From Kiritimatiellia bacterium (lineage in GTDB: Bacteria; Verrucomicrobiota; Kiritimatiellia; RFP12; UBA1067): a stretch of DNA of 19,605 nt. The stretch covers positions 1 to 19,605 of the forward strand of contig JAFYQC010000199.1 in the NCBI GenBank assembly GCA_017547265.1, written 5' to 3'. Positions within the stretch are counted from its first letter, which is position 1. Each line of letters begins with the position of its first letter. The position numbers and the translations under genes are program-made. The notes beneath the pieces were generated by a model. It saw nothing but the letters and a program-made list of their open reading frames with translations, did no database searches and was not told where the DNA came from. Below are positions 1 to 6,955 of this stretch, piece by piece.

Positions 1-475
1 GAAGAAGACCGCGGCCAAGGCCGCCAAGGATCTCGCCGCCGCATTCAAGGCCGCCCTTAACGATGCGGTGCCCAAGGCGGAGGGCACGTCCTTCAAGAAC
101 TTCGTCACCGCGCTCGCCTCGAAGGGCGTCAGGGTCGTTATAGCGACGCGCGCCGACGTCGAGACGGAGCAGCCGGCGTTCGAGGGGATCTTGGGCGAGA
201 ACGGCGTCCTTTACCACGAGGCGTCCGCGACATATGGCAGCGTGAAGTGGGATGCGTGGCGTCGCGCGTGTGCGATGAACAAGCTGCGCAACTTCTCGAC
301 TATCGCCGTCACCGGCTCGGGGCTCGGCGTCAAGTCGGCGCTCGTTGCGGGAATGGGCTCAGTCGCCGTCCTCAATCCGCATGTCGCCTATCAGGACTTC
401 GGCGGGGCGGACGAGGTCGTGCGCGAGCTCAATTCCGCTGCGGCCAAGGCGGTGCTCGAGGTCCTCAGGGTCTGA
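1..475 (+). CDS. HAD-like hydrolase, C-terminal part (5' end outside window)
   Basis: The reading frame is open from base 2 through the first in-frame GTG at 68 to a TGA at 473-475, so the gene starts upstream of the window. The visible 157 residues begin with a Lys/Ala-rich helix, then a segment like HAD motif II (VVIATRAD), a Lys in a motif III position (SVKWDAW) and a motif IV-like stretch (VTGSGLGVKSALVAGM) resembling the GDSxxDxxAAxxAG loop of phosphatases and beta-phosphoglucomutases. The acidic pair normally found in motif IV is replaced by Ser/Gly, so the metal site may be altered or the enzyme may not be a classical phosphatase. The catalytic N-terminal DxD would lie outside the window. 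The stop is followed one base later by the mazG start, which suggests translational coupling. Substrate cannot be told. Confidence 0.6.
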   Translation, partial: KKTAAKAAKDLAAAFKAALNDAVPKAEGTSFKNFVTALASKGVRVVIATRADVETEQPAFEGILGENGVLYHEASATYGSVKWDAWRRACAMNKLRNFSTIAVTGSGLGVKSALVAGMGSVAVLNPHVAYQDFGGADEVVRELNSAAAKAVLEVLRV

Positions 476-476
476 C

Positions 477-1280
477 ATGTCCGGCATAGAGCGACTGCAC
501 GACATAATGACTCGGCTCAGGGATCCCGAGAAGGGGTGCCCGTGGGACCGCGAGCAGACGCTTGAGTCGCTGAAGCCCTGCCTTCTAGAGGAGACGCACG
601 AGCTCCTTGCGGCGATGGATCGCCCGGAGGACAAGGCCAACTACGTCGAGGAACTTGGCGACGTTCTCCTACAGGTCATGTTCCAGTGCGTAATGGCCGA
701 GCAGGAAGGGCGCTTTTCCTTTGATGATGTCGCAAACGCGATTTCAGACAAGCTCGTCCACCGCCATCCCCATGTTTTTGGCGATGTCGACGCGAAGGAT
801 TCTGCAACAGTGCTCCGCAACTGGGAACAGATCAAGCAGATGGAGCACAAGAAGGAGTCGCGACATTCCGCGCTCGACGGCGTTCCCGCCGCACTACCTG
901 CGCTCCTCAAGGCCCAGCGCACCCAGGAGAAAGCCGCGCGCGTTGGCTTCGACTGGAAGGACGCCGACGGCCCGATGGAGAAAGTCGAAGAGGAGATTTC
1001 CGAGCTCAAGGCCGAGATCGCGGCGAGAAAGAGCGACAAGCCCGCCGATTCCGACAAGGTGAAGGGAGAGCTTGGAGATCTCGTCTTCGCCGTCGCAAAC
1101 CTCGCTCGCCATCTCAAGGTGGACGCCGAGAGCGCCGCAGAGCTTTCGACCTCGAAGTTTTCCCGCCGCTTCCGCGCCGTTGAGGCGGGAGCAAAGGCCC
1201 AGGGCCGCTCGCTCAAGGACATGACCCTTGCCGAAATGGACGAGCTCTGGAACGAGGCAAAGAAGCACGATGACGATTAG
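477..1280 (+). CDS. mazG: Nucleoside triphosphate pyrophosphohydrolase MazG
   Basis: The 267-residue protein is the size of E. coli MazG (263) and has the same two-repeat architecture. MazG hydrolyses (d)NTPs to NMP and pyrophosphate, a cytoplasmic house-cleaning role. The N-terminal repeat shows CPWDREQT, an EE(38-39)xxE(42) helix and EELGD (58-62), the acidic Mg2+ ligands. The C-terminal repeat shows EEEISELKAEI followed by GELGDLVFA, so both metal sites look complete. The ATG at 477 was chosen because it opens the conserved N-terminus (GIERLHDIMTRLRDPEKGCPW). Open frame upstream of it overlaps the preceding HAD gene in another frame. It starts one base after the HAD stop and overlaps ispH by 11 bases, so it sits inside a coupled operon. 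Confidence 0.95.
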   Translation: MSGIERLHDIMTRLRDPEKGCPWDREQTLESLKPCLLEETHELLAAMDRPEDKANYVEELGDVLLQVMFQCVMAEQEGRFSFDDVANAISDKLVHRHPHVFGDVDAKDSATVLRNWEQIKQMEHKKESRHSALDGVPAALPALLKAQRTQEKAARVGFDWKDADGPMEKVEEEISELKAEIAARKSDKPADSDKVKGELGDLVFAVANLARHLKVDAESAAELSTSKFSRRFRAVEAGAKAQGRSLKDMTLAEMDELWNEAKKHDDD

Positions 1281-2118
1281 CGTCATTGAGCCACATGGAT
1301 TTTGCGCTGGAGTTACTGCCGCGCTAAAGAAGGCCCTTTCCCTCGCGGCCGCACGCCGCAACGACTCAAGCACTTCCCTCTACTGCCTTCACGAACTCGT
1401 CCACAACGAGATCGTCGTCGAAGAGCTTAAAATGCGCGGATTTACATTTGTCGAGAGTCTCGACGAGGTTCCGGACGGCGCGACGGTGCTCTTTTCGGCG
1501 CATGGTGTTGCGCCACAGGTGCGGGAGACGGCGAATGCGCGTGGACTCCGCGTTGTCGATGCGACATGTCCCTTTGTAGAGCGAGTCCACAAGGCGGCGC
1601 GAGAATTTGCCGCGAAGGGGCTTCGAATAGTCGTCATCGGGCATCCCGGGCATATCGAGGTGAAGGGAATCGTCGGTGAAGTTGATGAAGCCGTCGTGGT
1701 TTCCGATGTTGCGGCGGCAAAGAAGCTTTGCGATGCAACGGCAGACACATCCGTATGCCTCGGCGTCGTCAGCCAGACGACGATGAACGCCGACGAAGTT
1801 GCCGAGATCGTCGCGGTGCTCAAGACGCGCTTCAAGGTCGAGACGACGGCGGAGGTCTGCAACGCGACGAAGGTGCGTCAGGACGCCGTAAAGGCGTTCG
1901 GCGGCGATGCCGTTCTCGTTCTCGGCAGCGCAAGTTCGTCGAACACTGCGCGGCTTTGCGAATGTGCGCCGTGCAAGGCGTTCAGGGCTGGAACGATGGA
2001 CGAAGTGAAGGCGCTCGACCTCTCGGGAGTGACGCATCTCGGCGTGACTTCCGGCGCATCCACTCCAGAGGAATTTCTAAAGGCCGCAGTCGCATGGCTT
2101 CGCGGCGAAAGGACATAA
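1270..2118 (+). CDS. ispH: 4-hydroxy-3-methylbut-2-enyl diphosphate reductase
   Basis: IspH (LytB) is the last enzyme of the MEP pathway. It reduces HMBPP to IPP and DMAPP with a [4Fe-4S] cluster. The 282-residue protein has the three cluster cysteines at C12 (GFCAGV), C100 (DATCPF) and C197 (EVCNATKVRQ). It also has the substrate-binding motifs HELVHNEIVVEEL, FSAHGVAP, IGHPGHIEVKGIVGE, SQTTMN, GSASSSNT and GVTSGASTP. Length is slightly below E. coli IspH (316), as usual for short bacterial forms. The ATG at 1270 gives the canonical start right before the GFCAGV motif and overlaps the mazG stop. An upstream in-frame start would only add residues inside mazG. The downstream htpG start is 3 bases past the stop, preceded by a purine-rich ribosome site inside the ispH end. 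Confidence 0.97.
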   Translation: MTISVIEPHGFCAGVTAALKKALSLAAARRNDSSTSLYCLHELVHNEIVVEELKMRGFTFVESLDEVPDGATVLFSAHGVAPQVRETANARGLRVVDATCPFVERVHKAAREFAAKGLRIVVIGHPGHIEVKGIVGEVDEAVVVSDVAAAKKLCDATADTSVCLGVVSQTTMNADEVAEIVAVLKTRFKVETTAEVCNATKVRQDAVKAFGGDAVLVLGSASSSNTARLCECAPCKAFRAGTMDEVKALDLSGVTHLGVTSGASTPEEFLKAAVAWLRGERT

Positions 2119-2121
2119 TAT

Positions 2122-4014
2122 ATGGAAAAGAAGACACAGCAGTTCAAGGCCGAGATCGCGGAAATGCTCGATCTCGTCGTCAATTCGCTCTACTCGAAGA
2201 AGGAGATCTTCCTCCGCGAACTCATCTCGAACGCGTCCGACGCGATCGACCGCGCGAAGTTCCTCTCGCTCACCGACAAGGCGCTCGTCGCGGACAATCC
2301 CGAGTGGAAGATTCAGATCGCCGCCGACAAGGGCGCGAAGACGCTGATGATTTCCGACAACGGCATCGGCATGGACGCCGCCGAGCTCGAGCAGAACCTC
2401 GGCACCATCGCGTCGTCCGGCACGAAGAAGTTCCGCGAGATGCTTAAGGAAAAAGGTGGGGAGTCTCTTCCCGAGCTGATTGGCCAGTTCGGCGTCGGCT
2501 TCTACGCGGCGTTCATGGTTGCCGACAAGGTGACGGTCGAGACGATGAAGCGCGGCACCGAAGTCTCGTGCAAGTGGGAGTCCGACATGTCTGGCGGCTA
2601 CACGATTTCCGACGGCGATCGCGACTTCCCTGGAACTTCGATCACGCTGCATCTCCGTGACGACCAGCTCGACTATCTTGACTGGTGGCGCGTTTCCGAC
2701 CTCGTTAAGAAGTACTCCGACTTCATCGCCTATCCGATCACCTTCCGCCAGCTCGACGTGCCAAAGGACGAGAAGGAAGAGGACAAGAAGTCGCGCGAGG
2801 AGCGCGAGGCGAAGCCGCTTAACACGATGGTCGCCCTCTGGAAGCGCGCGAAGAAGGACGTCAAGGACGAGGAATATGCCGAGTTCTACAAGCACCTGAC
2901 GCACGACTGGGAGGGACCGTTCGAGACGATTCCCTTCGGCGCCGAGGGGCAGGTCGAGTTCAAGGCGCTTCTCTTCATCCCTAAGAAGGCGACGATGGAA
3001 CTTTTCATGCCCAACCAGAAGCGCGGGCTTTCGCTCTACGTCAGAAACGTCTTCATCGGCGACGACATCGAGATGCTGCTCCCGACATGGCTCAGGTTCG
3101 TGAAGGGCGTCGTCGATTCAAGCGACTTGCCGCTCAACGTCTCGCGCGAGATGCTGCAGGACGACGCGGTGATTCAGAAGATCAAGTCCGCGGTCACGGC
3201 GAAGGTGCTTTCCGCGCTAGAGGAAATCAAGAAGAAGGACGCGAAGCGCTACGACGAGTTCTTCACTTCGTTCGGCACGGTCCTGAAGGAAGGCGTGCAC
3301 GTCGACTGGGAGAACGCCGACCGCATCAAGAAGCTCCTCAAGTGGCCGTCCGCGCGCACCGACGCCGGCAAGCGCATCTTCCTCGACGACTACGTGAAGG
3401 ACATGGCCTCTGGACAGAAGGACATCTACTATCTCGTCTCCGAGCGCGAGGAGGACGCGCGTCGTTCGCCACAGCTCGAGGCCGCGAGGAAGCACGGCTG
3501 CGACGTGCTGCTTTTCTGCGACCCTGTCGACGAATACCTCACTGAGTCGCTTCGCGAGTTTGACGGCAAGAAGTTCGTCGATATCGCGAAGGGCGACGTC
3601 AGCTTTGGCAGCGATGACGAGAAGAAGGCCGAGAAGGACGCGAACGAAAAGGCGGCGAAGGACCTGAAGCCGTTCCTCGACGCAGTGAAGAAGGAACTTG
3701 AGTCGCACGTCTCCGACGTTCGCGTCTCCACGCGTCTCGTCGACTCGCCTTGCTGCCTCGTCCAGCAGGAGCATGCGCTTCCGCCGTCGATGCTTCGCAT
3801 GATGCGCGCGATGAAGCAGGAAGTCCCGGACGAAAAGCGCATCCTCGAGGTGAACCCGAACCATCCGCTTATAGCGAAGGTGAAGGGGCTCGAGGGCGAC
3901 GCGCTCAAGGACGCCGTTACGCTTCTCTACGACTCGGCGCTCGTCGCCGAGGGCTCGCCCGTTCCCGACGGCGCGAAGTTCGCGCAGCTCCTCGCTGTGC
4001 TTATGATGAAGTGA
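2122..4014 (+). CDS. htpG: Molecular chaperone HtpG (Hsp90 family)
   Basis: The 630-residue protein is full length for bacterial Hsp90 (E. coli 624). The N-terminal GHKL ATPase shows ELISNASDAIDR (Asn for Mg-ATP), ISDNGIGMD, the lid segment GTIASSGT and GQFGVGFYAAFMVA. The middle domain has LFMPNQKRGLSLYVRNVFI and the conserved RGVVDS-like FVKGVVDSSDLPLNVSREMLQ with the catalytic-loop Arg. The C-terminal dimerisation region ends near LLYDSALVAEGSPVPD. A ribosome site (GAAAGGA, about 2107-2113) sits within the end of ispH, 8-9 bases before the ATG. The protein acts in the cytoplasm in ATP-driven client folding. A lysine/glutamate-rich linker (KDEKEEDKKSREEREAK) separates the N and middle domains, as is normal. 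No heat-shock promoter or CIRCE element was seen, so expression likely comes from the upstream operon. Confidence 0.98.
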   Translation: MEKKTQQFKAEIAEMLDLVVNSLYSKKEIFLRELISNASDAIDRAKFLSLTDKALVADNPEWKIQIAADKGAKTLMISDNGIGMDAAELEQNLGTIASSGTKKFREMLKEKGGESLPELIGQFGVGFYAAFMVADKVTVETMKRGTEVSCKWESDMSGGYTISDGDRDFPGTSITLHLRDDQLDYLDWWRVSDLVKKYSDFIAYPITFRQLDVPKDEKEEDKKSREEREAKPLNTMVALWKRAKKDVKDEEYAEFYKHLTHDWEGPFETIPFGAEGQVEFKALLFIPKKATMELFMPNQKRGLSLYVRNVFIGDDIEMLLPTWLRFVKGVVDSSDLPLNVSREMLQDDAVIQKIKSAVTAKVLSALEEIKKKDAKRYDEFFTSFGTVLKEGVHVDWENADRIKKLLKWPSARTDAGKRIFLDDYVKDMASGQKDIYYLVSEREEDARRSPQLEAARKHGCDVLLFCDPVDEYLTESLREFDGKKFVDIAKGDVSFGSDDEKKAEKDANEKAAKDLKPFLDAVKKELESHVSDVRVSTRLVDSPCCLVQQEHALPPSMLRMMRAMKQEVPDEKRILEVNPNHPLIAKVKGLEGDALKDAVTLLYDSALVAEGSPVPDGAKFAQLLAVLMMK

Positions 4015-4046
4015 TCGAACAAGGCAGAGAAAGAAGGAGCCAGATC

Positions 4047-5144
4047 ATGGGTAACGAAAACACAGCCGAAAGCAAACGACTCTTTTCGCTCGACGCGCTG
4101 CGCGGGCTTGACATGATTTTGCTGACTGTAATTGCGCCGCTCGTGAATGCGGCGCAGAGGGGCTGGAAGTGCTTTCCCGACTCGTTCATGCATCAATTCA
4201 ACCATTACTGGTGCGGCTTCACTTTGTTCGACATCATAATGCCGCTTTTCATCTTCATGTGCGGTGCGGCGATTCCGCTTGCGCTCGATAAGCGGCTTGC
4301 CGCAGGCGGCGGGTTCTGGCGGCATGTCCTTGGGCGCGTGGCGCTCCTGTGGGCGGCGGGCGGACTCGTTCAGGGCGACTGGATCACTCTTGACCCACTG
4401 TCCGTTTCTCCATTCTCGAACACGCTTCAGTCGATTGCCGTCGGCTATCTCGTCGTGGCGGCAGTTTTGTATGCTAGGAAGAACGTCTTGGCGATAGTCG
4501 TGCCGGTTGCCTGCGCGGTTGTCTATACGGTTGCGCTCGCGGCGTATGGAGACTATGACAAGTTCAGCAACCTTGCGTACAAGATCGACATCTCCATACT
4601 TGGCGCCGTCTTGCCTGCGGGGAACCGCTGGTTGGAGAACCCGAGTTACTACACGTGGTTTTTCACTTCGCTGATGTTCGTGGTCATGGCATTTGCCGGA
4701 TACCACGCGACTCGCATTCTTCAACGAGTCGAAGGCGGTTGGCGCAAGGCTGGCGCATTGGCGCTTTACGGCGCGGGGTTCCTTGTCGTCGGCGCGGTGT
4801 CGCTCGTGTGGATTCCGTGCATCAAGCCAATCTACACGCTTTCGTTCACTTCGCTTGCGATGGGCGTGTGCGTCCTGTTGCTTGCGGTGCTCTACGTCGT
4901 CAACGATGTCCTTTGTTATAGAAGGGGCTGGGCACCGGTCCTCTTCTTCGGGCGCATGGCGCTTGCGGCCTACTTCATTTCGCATTTCTTCAGGCCTGTT
5001 CTCAGGGCGGCGGCAGAGCTCTTCGGTAACGGCTTCTGCCGCTATCTCCCCGACTCGGCGCGCCCATTTGTGATACAGGTGTTCATTACGGGCTGCCTTG
5101 TTGTCGCGATGCTTTTCTGGCGTCGCATCAAGGCCAAGCGATAA
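4047..5144 (+). CDS. Multi-pass membrane acyltransferase, DUF5009/HGSNAT-like
   Basis: The 365-residue protein is mostly hydrophobic, with roughly ten membrane segments. It opens with [16 protein letters not shown], the start typical of DUF5009 / COG4299 proteins related to heparan-alpha-glucosaminide N-acetyltransferase. The second block (H53-Y-W, then [21 protein letters not shown]) matches the family's H..W.G.T..D...P.F.F..G motif. H49 or H53 is the candidate acetyl-accepting histidine (inference from HGSNAT). The likely role is moving an acyl group across the inner membrane to an amino sugar or envelope glycan; the substrate is unknown. The ATG at 4047 has a clear AGGAG at 4035-4039. The gene lies 32 bases after htpG and may be read from the same transcript, while the neighbours downstream concern glycans. 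The frame is open further upstream inside htpG, but that part has no family similarity. Confidence 0.8.
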   Translation: MGNENTAESKRLFSLDALRGLDMILLTVIAPLVNAAQRGWKCFPDSFMHQFNHYWCGFTLFDIIMPLFIFMCGAAIPLALDKRLAAGGGFWRHVLGRVALLWAAGGLVQGDWITLDPLSVSPFSNTLQSIAVGYLVVAAVLYARKNVLAIVVPVACAVVYTVALAAYGDYDKFSNLAYKIDISILGAVLPAGNRWLENPSYYTWFFTSLMFVVMAFAGYHATRILQRVEGGWRKAGALALYGAGFLVVGAVSLVWIPCIKPIYTLSFTSLAMGVCVLLLAVLYVVNDVLCYRRGWAPVLFFGRMALAAYFISHFFRPVLRAAAELFGNGFCRYLPDSARPFVIQVFITGCLVVAMLFWRRIKAKR

Positions 5145-5189
5145 GGTCGGGTCGCTAGACGGCAATGCGCTGAAGCTCTCTAGAAGTTA

Positions 5190-5198
5190 TGGTATAAT
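5190..5198 (+). promoter_or_regulatory. Extended -10 promoter before fucU unit
   Basis: TGGTATAAT forms a perfect TATAAT (5193-5198) with an upstream TGN extension. The -35 region around 5170-5176 is a poor match to TTGACA, which fits an extended -10 promoter. The predicted start is near 5205, only about four bases before the ATG at 5209 and about 109 bases before the standard fucU ATG at 5314. Confidence 0.6.
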
Positions 5199-5208
5199 AT
5201 GCGCAGGG

Positions 5209-5313
5209 ATGGATGTCTCGCGCAGAGAGTTTCTAGTCGGTTCGGCGGCGTGCGTCGCGTGTGCGTCGTGTGCTCCGGCCCATCCACCCGAAAAGGGAAA
5301 GGAAGGACAGGGC
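5209..5313 (+). other. In-frame Tat-like signal/lipobox extension of FucU
   Basis: From the ATG at 5209 the frame runs straight into fucU and adds 35 residues. They start [20 protein letters not shown], that is S-R-R-x-F-L, an Ala/Val core, then cysteines at residues 15, 18 and 21 and a Pro/Gly/Lys linker. This looks like a twin-arginine signal peptide with possible lipobox cysteines. Nearly every base of the linker segment (5291-5313) is purine and doubles as a ribosome-binding region for the internal start. Either the long product is exported and the short one stays cytoplasmic, or the extension is a remnant of another Tat protein fused during recombination. Transcription from the promoter at 5190-5198 would make this ATG almost leaderless. 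Confidence 0.5.
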
Positions 5314-5733
5314 ATGTTAAAAGGCATTTCTCCGGTTGTTTCTCCGGATCTCCTTAAAACGTTGGCCGAGATGGGCCACGGCGACGAAATCGTCATTTCC
5401 GACGCTCACTTCCCGGGCCACACCTTCAACGCCCGCACCCTGCGTGCCGACGGCATCGGTGCAGACCGGCTTCTCGCCGGGATAATCCCTCTCTTCGAGC
5501 TTGACGCCTACGCGACGCCTGTCGTAATGATGGCCGCCGTTCCCGGCGACACGCTCGACCCCGCGGTCGAGGCGAAGTACCGCAAGGCGCTTGGCTACGA
5601 CGGCACGATCGAGCGCATGGAGCGCTTCGCGTTCTACGAGCGCGCGAAAAAGGCGTATGCCGTCGTAGTCTCGGGCGAGACGGCGAAGTACGGCAACATC
5701 ATCCTCAAGAAGGGCGTTACGCCGGTCGCCTGA
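5314..5733 (+). CDS. fucU: L-fucose mutarotase (RbsD/FucU family)
   Basis: FucU interconverts the alpha and beta anomers of L-fucose to feed fucose isomerase. The 139 residues match the E. coli protein nearly end to end: [20 protein letters not shown], then [14 protein letters not shown] with the conserved H22, [47 protein letters not shown] and the closing [17 protein letters not shown]. The length equals the family norm (about 140). The ATG at 5314 was chosen as the canonical start because AAGGAAGGA lies 7 bases upstream. However, an in-frame ATG at 5209 adds a Tat-like signal (see separate entry), so a 174-residue exported form is possible. No other fucose gene (fucI, fucK) is in the window. 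lpxK follows two bases after the stop. Confidence 0.93.
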   Translation: MLKGISPVVSPDLLKTLAEMGHGDEIVISDAHFPGHTFNARTLRADGIGADRLLAGIIPLFELDAYATPVVMMAAVPGDTLDPAVEAKYRKALGYDGTIERMERFAFYERAKKAYAVVVSGETAKYGNIILKKGVTPVA

Positions 5734-5735
5734 CG

Positions 5736-6911
5736 ATGCGCAAAGCGCGGCCAAACGGGATTGAGCGGCTCGAGAGCTATCTCGTCAAGCTCATACAGGA
5801 GAAGGGTGCGGACCTCGACCAGCCCTTCGGCATCCGCATGCTGCTCGCGTTCCTCAAGTTCGCGAGCTGCCTTTTCGCCGCCGGCGTCGCCATTCGCTAT
5901 TTCCTCTACCGCACTGGGCTAAAGCGCCGCTATCCGCTCGGCATCCAGGTGATCTCGATCGGCAACGTGACTGCTGGCGGCACGGGCAAGACTCCAGTGA
6001 CCGAGATCTTCGCGCGCACGCTCGCCGCCGAAGGGCGCAAGGTCGCGATTCTCTCGCGCGGCTACCGCCGCAAGGAGGCGCCGTGGTGGGTTCGCATGTT
6101 CACGCAGGTCGTCTCGAAGCCGCTCGTCGTCTCGGACGGCAGGCATGTCCTTCTCGACTCCGCGACTGGCGGCGACGAGCCGTACATGCTCGCGTCGAAT
6201 CTCCCGGGTGTCGCCGTTGTCGTTGACCGCGACCGCGTGAAGGCTGGGCGGTATGCGATCAAGCGCCTCGGCTGCGACACGCTGATTCTCGACGACGGCT
6301 TCCAGTACCAGAAGCTCAAGCACTCGATAGAAGTTGTTCTCGTCGACGCGACAAACCCCTTCGGCAACGGACACATGCTTCCGCGCGGCGTCCTGCGCGA
6401 GCCGGCGCGCCACCTGAAGCGCGCGGACATAATCTTCCTCACGAAGTGCCGCGGCGACGTGTCGGCGGTGCGCGACGAGATTCGCCGTTACAACGCCACT
6501 GCCGAGATTGTCGAGTGCAACCATGCGCCGAAAGTCCTTAAGGACGTGTGGAGCCGCGAGGAATATCCGCTTTCTTGGCTCGAGGGTAAGACGACTTGCA
6601 CGCTCTCCGGCATCGCCTCGCCAAAGGGCTTCGAGAATTCCCTAAGGCACCTCGGCGCGAAGGTCGTGTGGTGCGAGCGCTACGCAGACCACCACCGCTA
6701 CGACGCGAGCGAAGTCCTCTACGCGCTCAACCGCACTGCCGACATGGGTGCAGATGCGCTCGTCACTACCGAGAAGGACGCAGTGCGCTTCCCGCGCTTC
6801 GAGACGACGCCTGTCCGCTGCCTGTATCTTCGCATAGCGATCGAGATAATCTCAGGCCGCGAAAGTTTTGACCAGATCATCAACCGCATTTGCTTCCGGC
6901 AGCGCTCTTGA
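5736..6911 (+). CDS. lpxK: Tetraacyldisaccharide 4'-kinase LpxK
   Basis: LpxK phosphorylates the 4' position of the lipid A disaccharide at the inner membrane. The protein has a single N-terminal membrane segment (about residues 34-58), the variant Walker A GNVTAGGTGKTP (76-87), SRGYRR, GGDEPYMLA, VDRDRVKAG, the hallmark LDDGFQYQKL, LLPRG-like MLPRGVLREP, SGIASPKGFENSL, FPDHH-like YADHHRY and the C-terminal TTEKDAVRF. At 391 residues it is about 60 longer than E. coli LpxK (328). Most of the excess is at the N-terminus (ERLESYLVKLIQEKGADLD), a soluble helix before the membrane anchor. The ATG at 5736 is two bases past fucU. The GH2 gene follows after 44 bases with its own ribosome site, so all three probably share a transcript. 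It shows that the organism makes lipid A and hence has an outer membrane. Confidence 0.95.
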   Translation: MRKARPNGIERLESYLVKLIQEKGADLDQPFGIRMLLAFLKFASCLFAAGVAIRYFLYRTGLKRRYPLGIQVISIGNVTAGGTGKTPVTEIFARTLAAEGRKVAILSRGYRRKEAPWWVRMFTQVVSKPLVVSDGRHVLLDSATGGDEPYMLASNLPGVAVVVDRDRVKAGRYAIKRLGCDTLILDDGFQYQKLKHSIEVVLVDATNPFGNGHMLPRGVLREPARHLKRADIIFLTKCRGDVSAVRDEIRRYNATAEIVECNHAPKVLKDVWSREEYPLSWLEGKTTCTLSGIASPKGFENSLRHLGAKVVWCERYADHHRYDASEVLYALNRTADMGADALVTTEKDAVRFPRFETTPVRCLYLRIAIEIISGRESFDQIINRICFRQRS

Positions 6912-6955
6912 TCGGGGTTTCTGCCGAGCCGCGACGAAAGAAAAGGAACGAGACG

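Noticed and set aside
345..476. Upstream in-frame start for mazG
   Set aside because: Would overlap the HAD gene by about 130 bases and adds an Arg/Ser-rich non-homologous leader.
3750..4046. Upstream extension of the acyltransferase gene
   Set aside because: Lies inside htpG, Arg/Ala-rich, with no family similarity; AGGAG before ATG 4047 decides the start.
3927..5165. 412-codon minus-strand frame opposite the acyltransferase gene
   Set aside because: Shadow of a well-supported membrane protein; charged low-complexity translation, no ribosome site.
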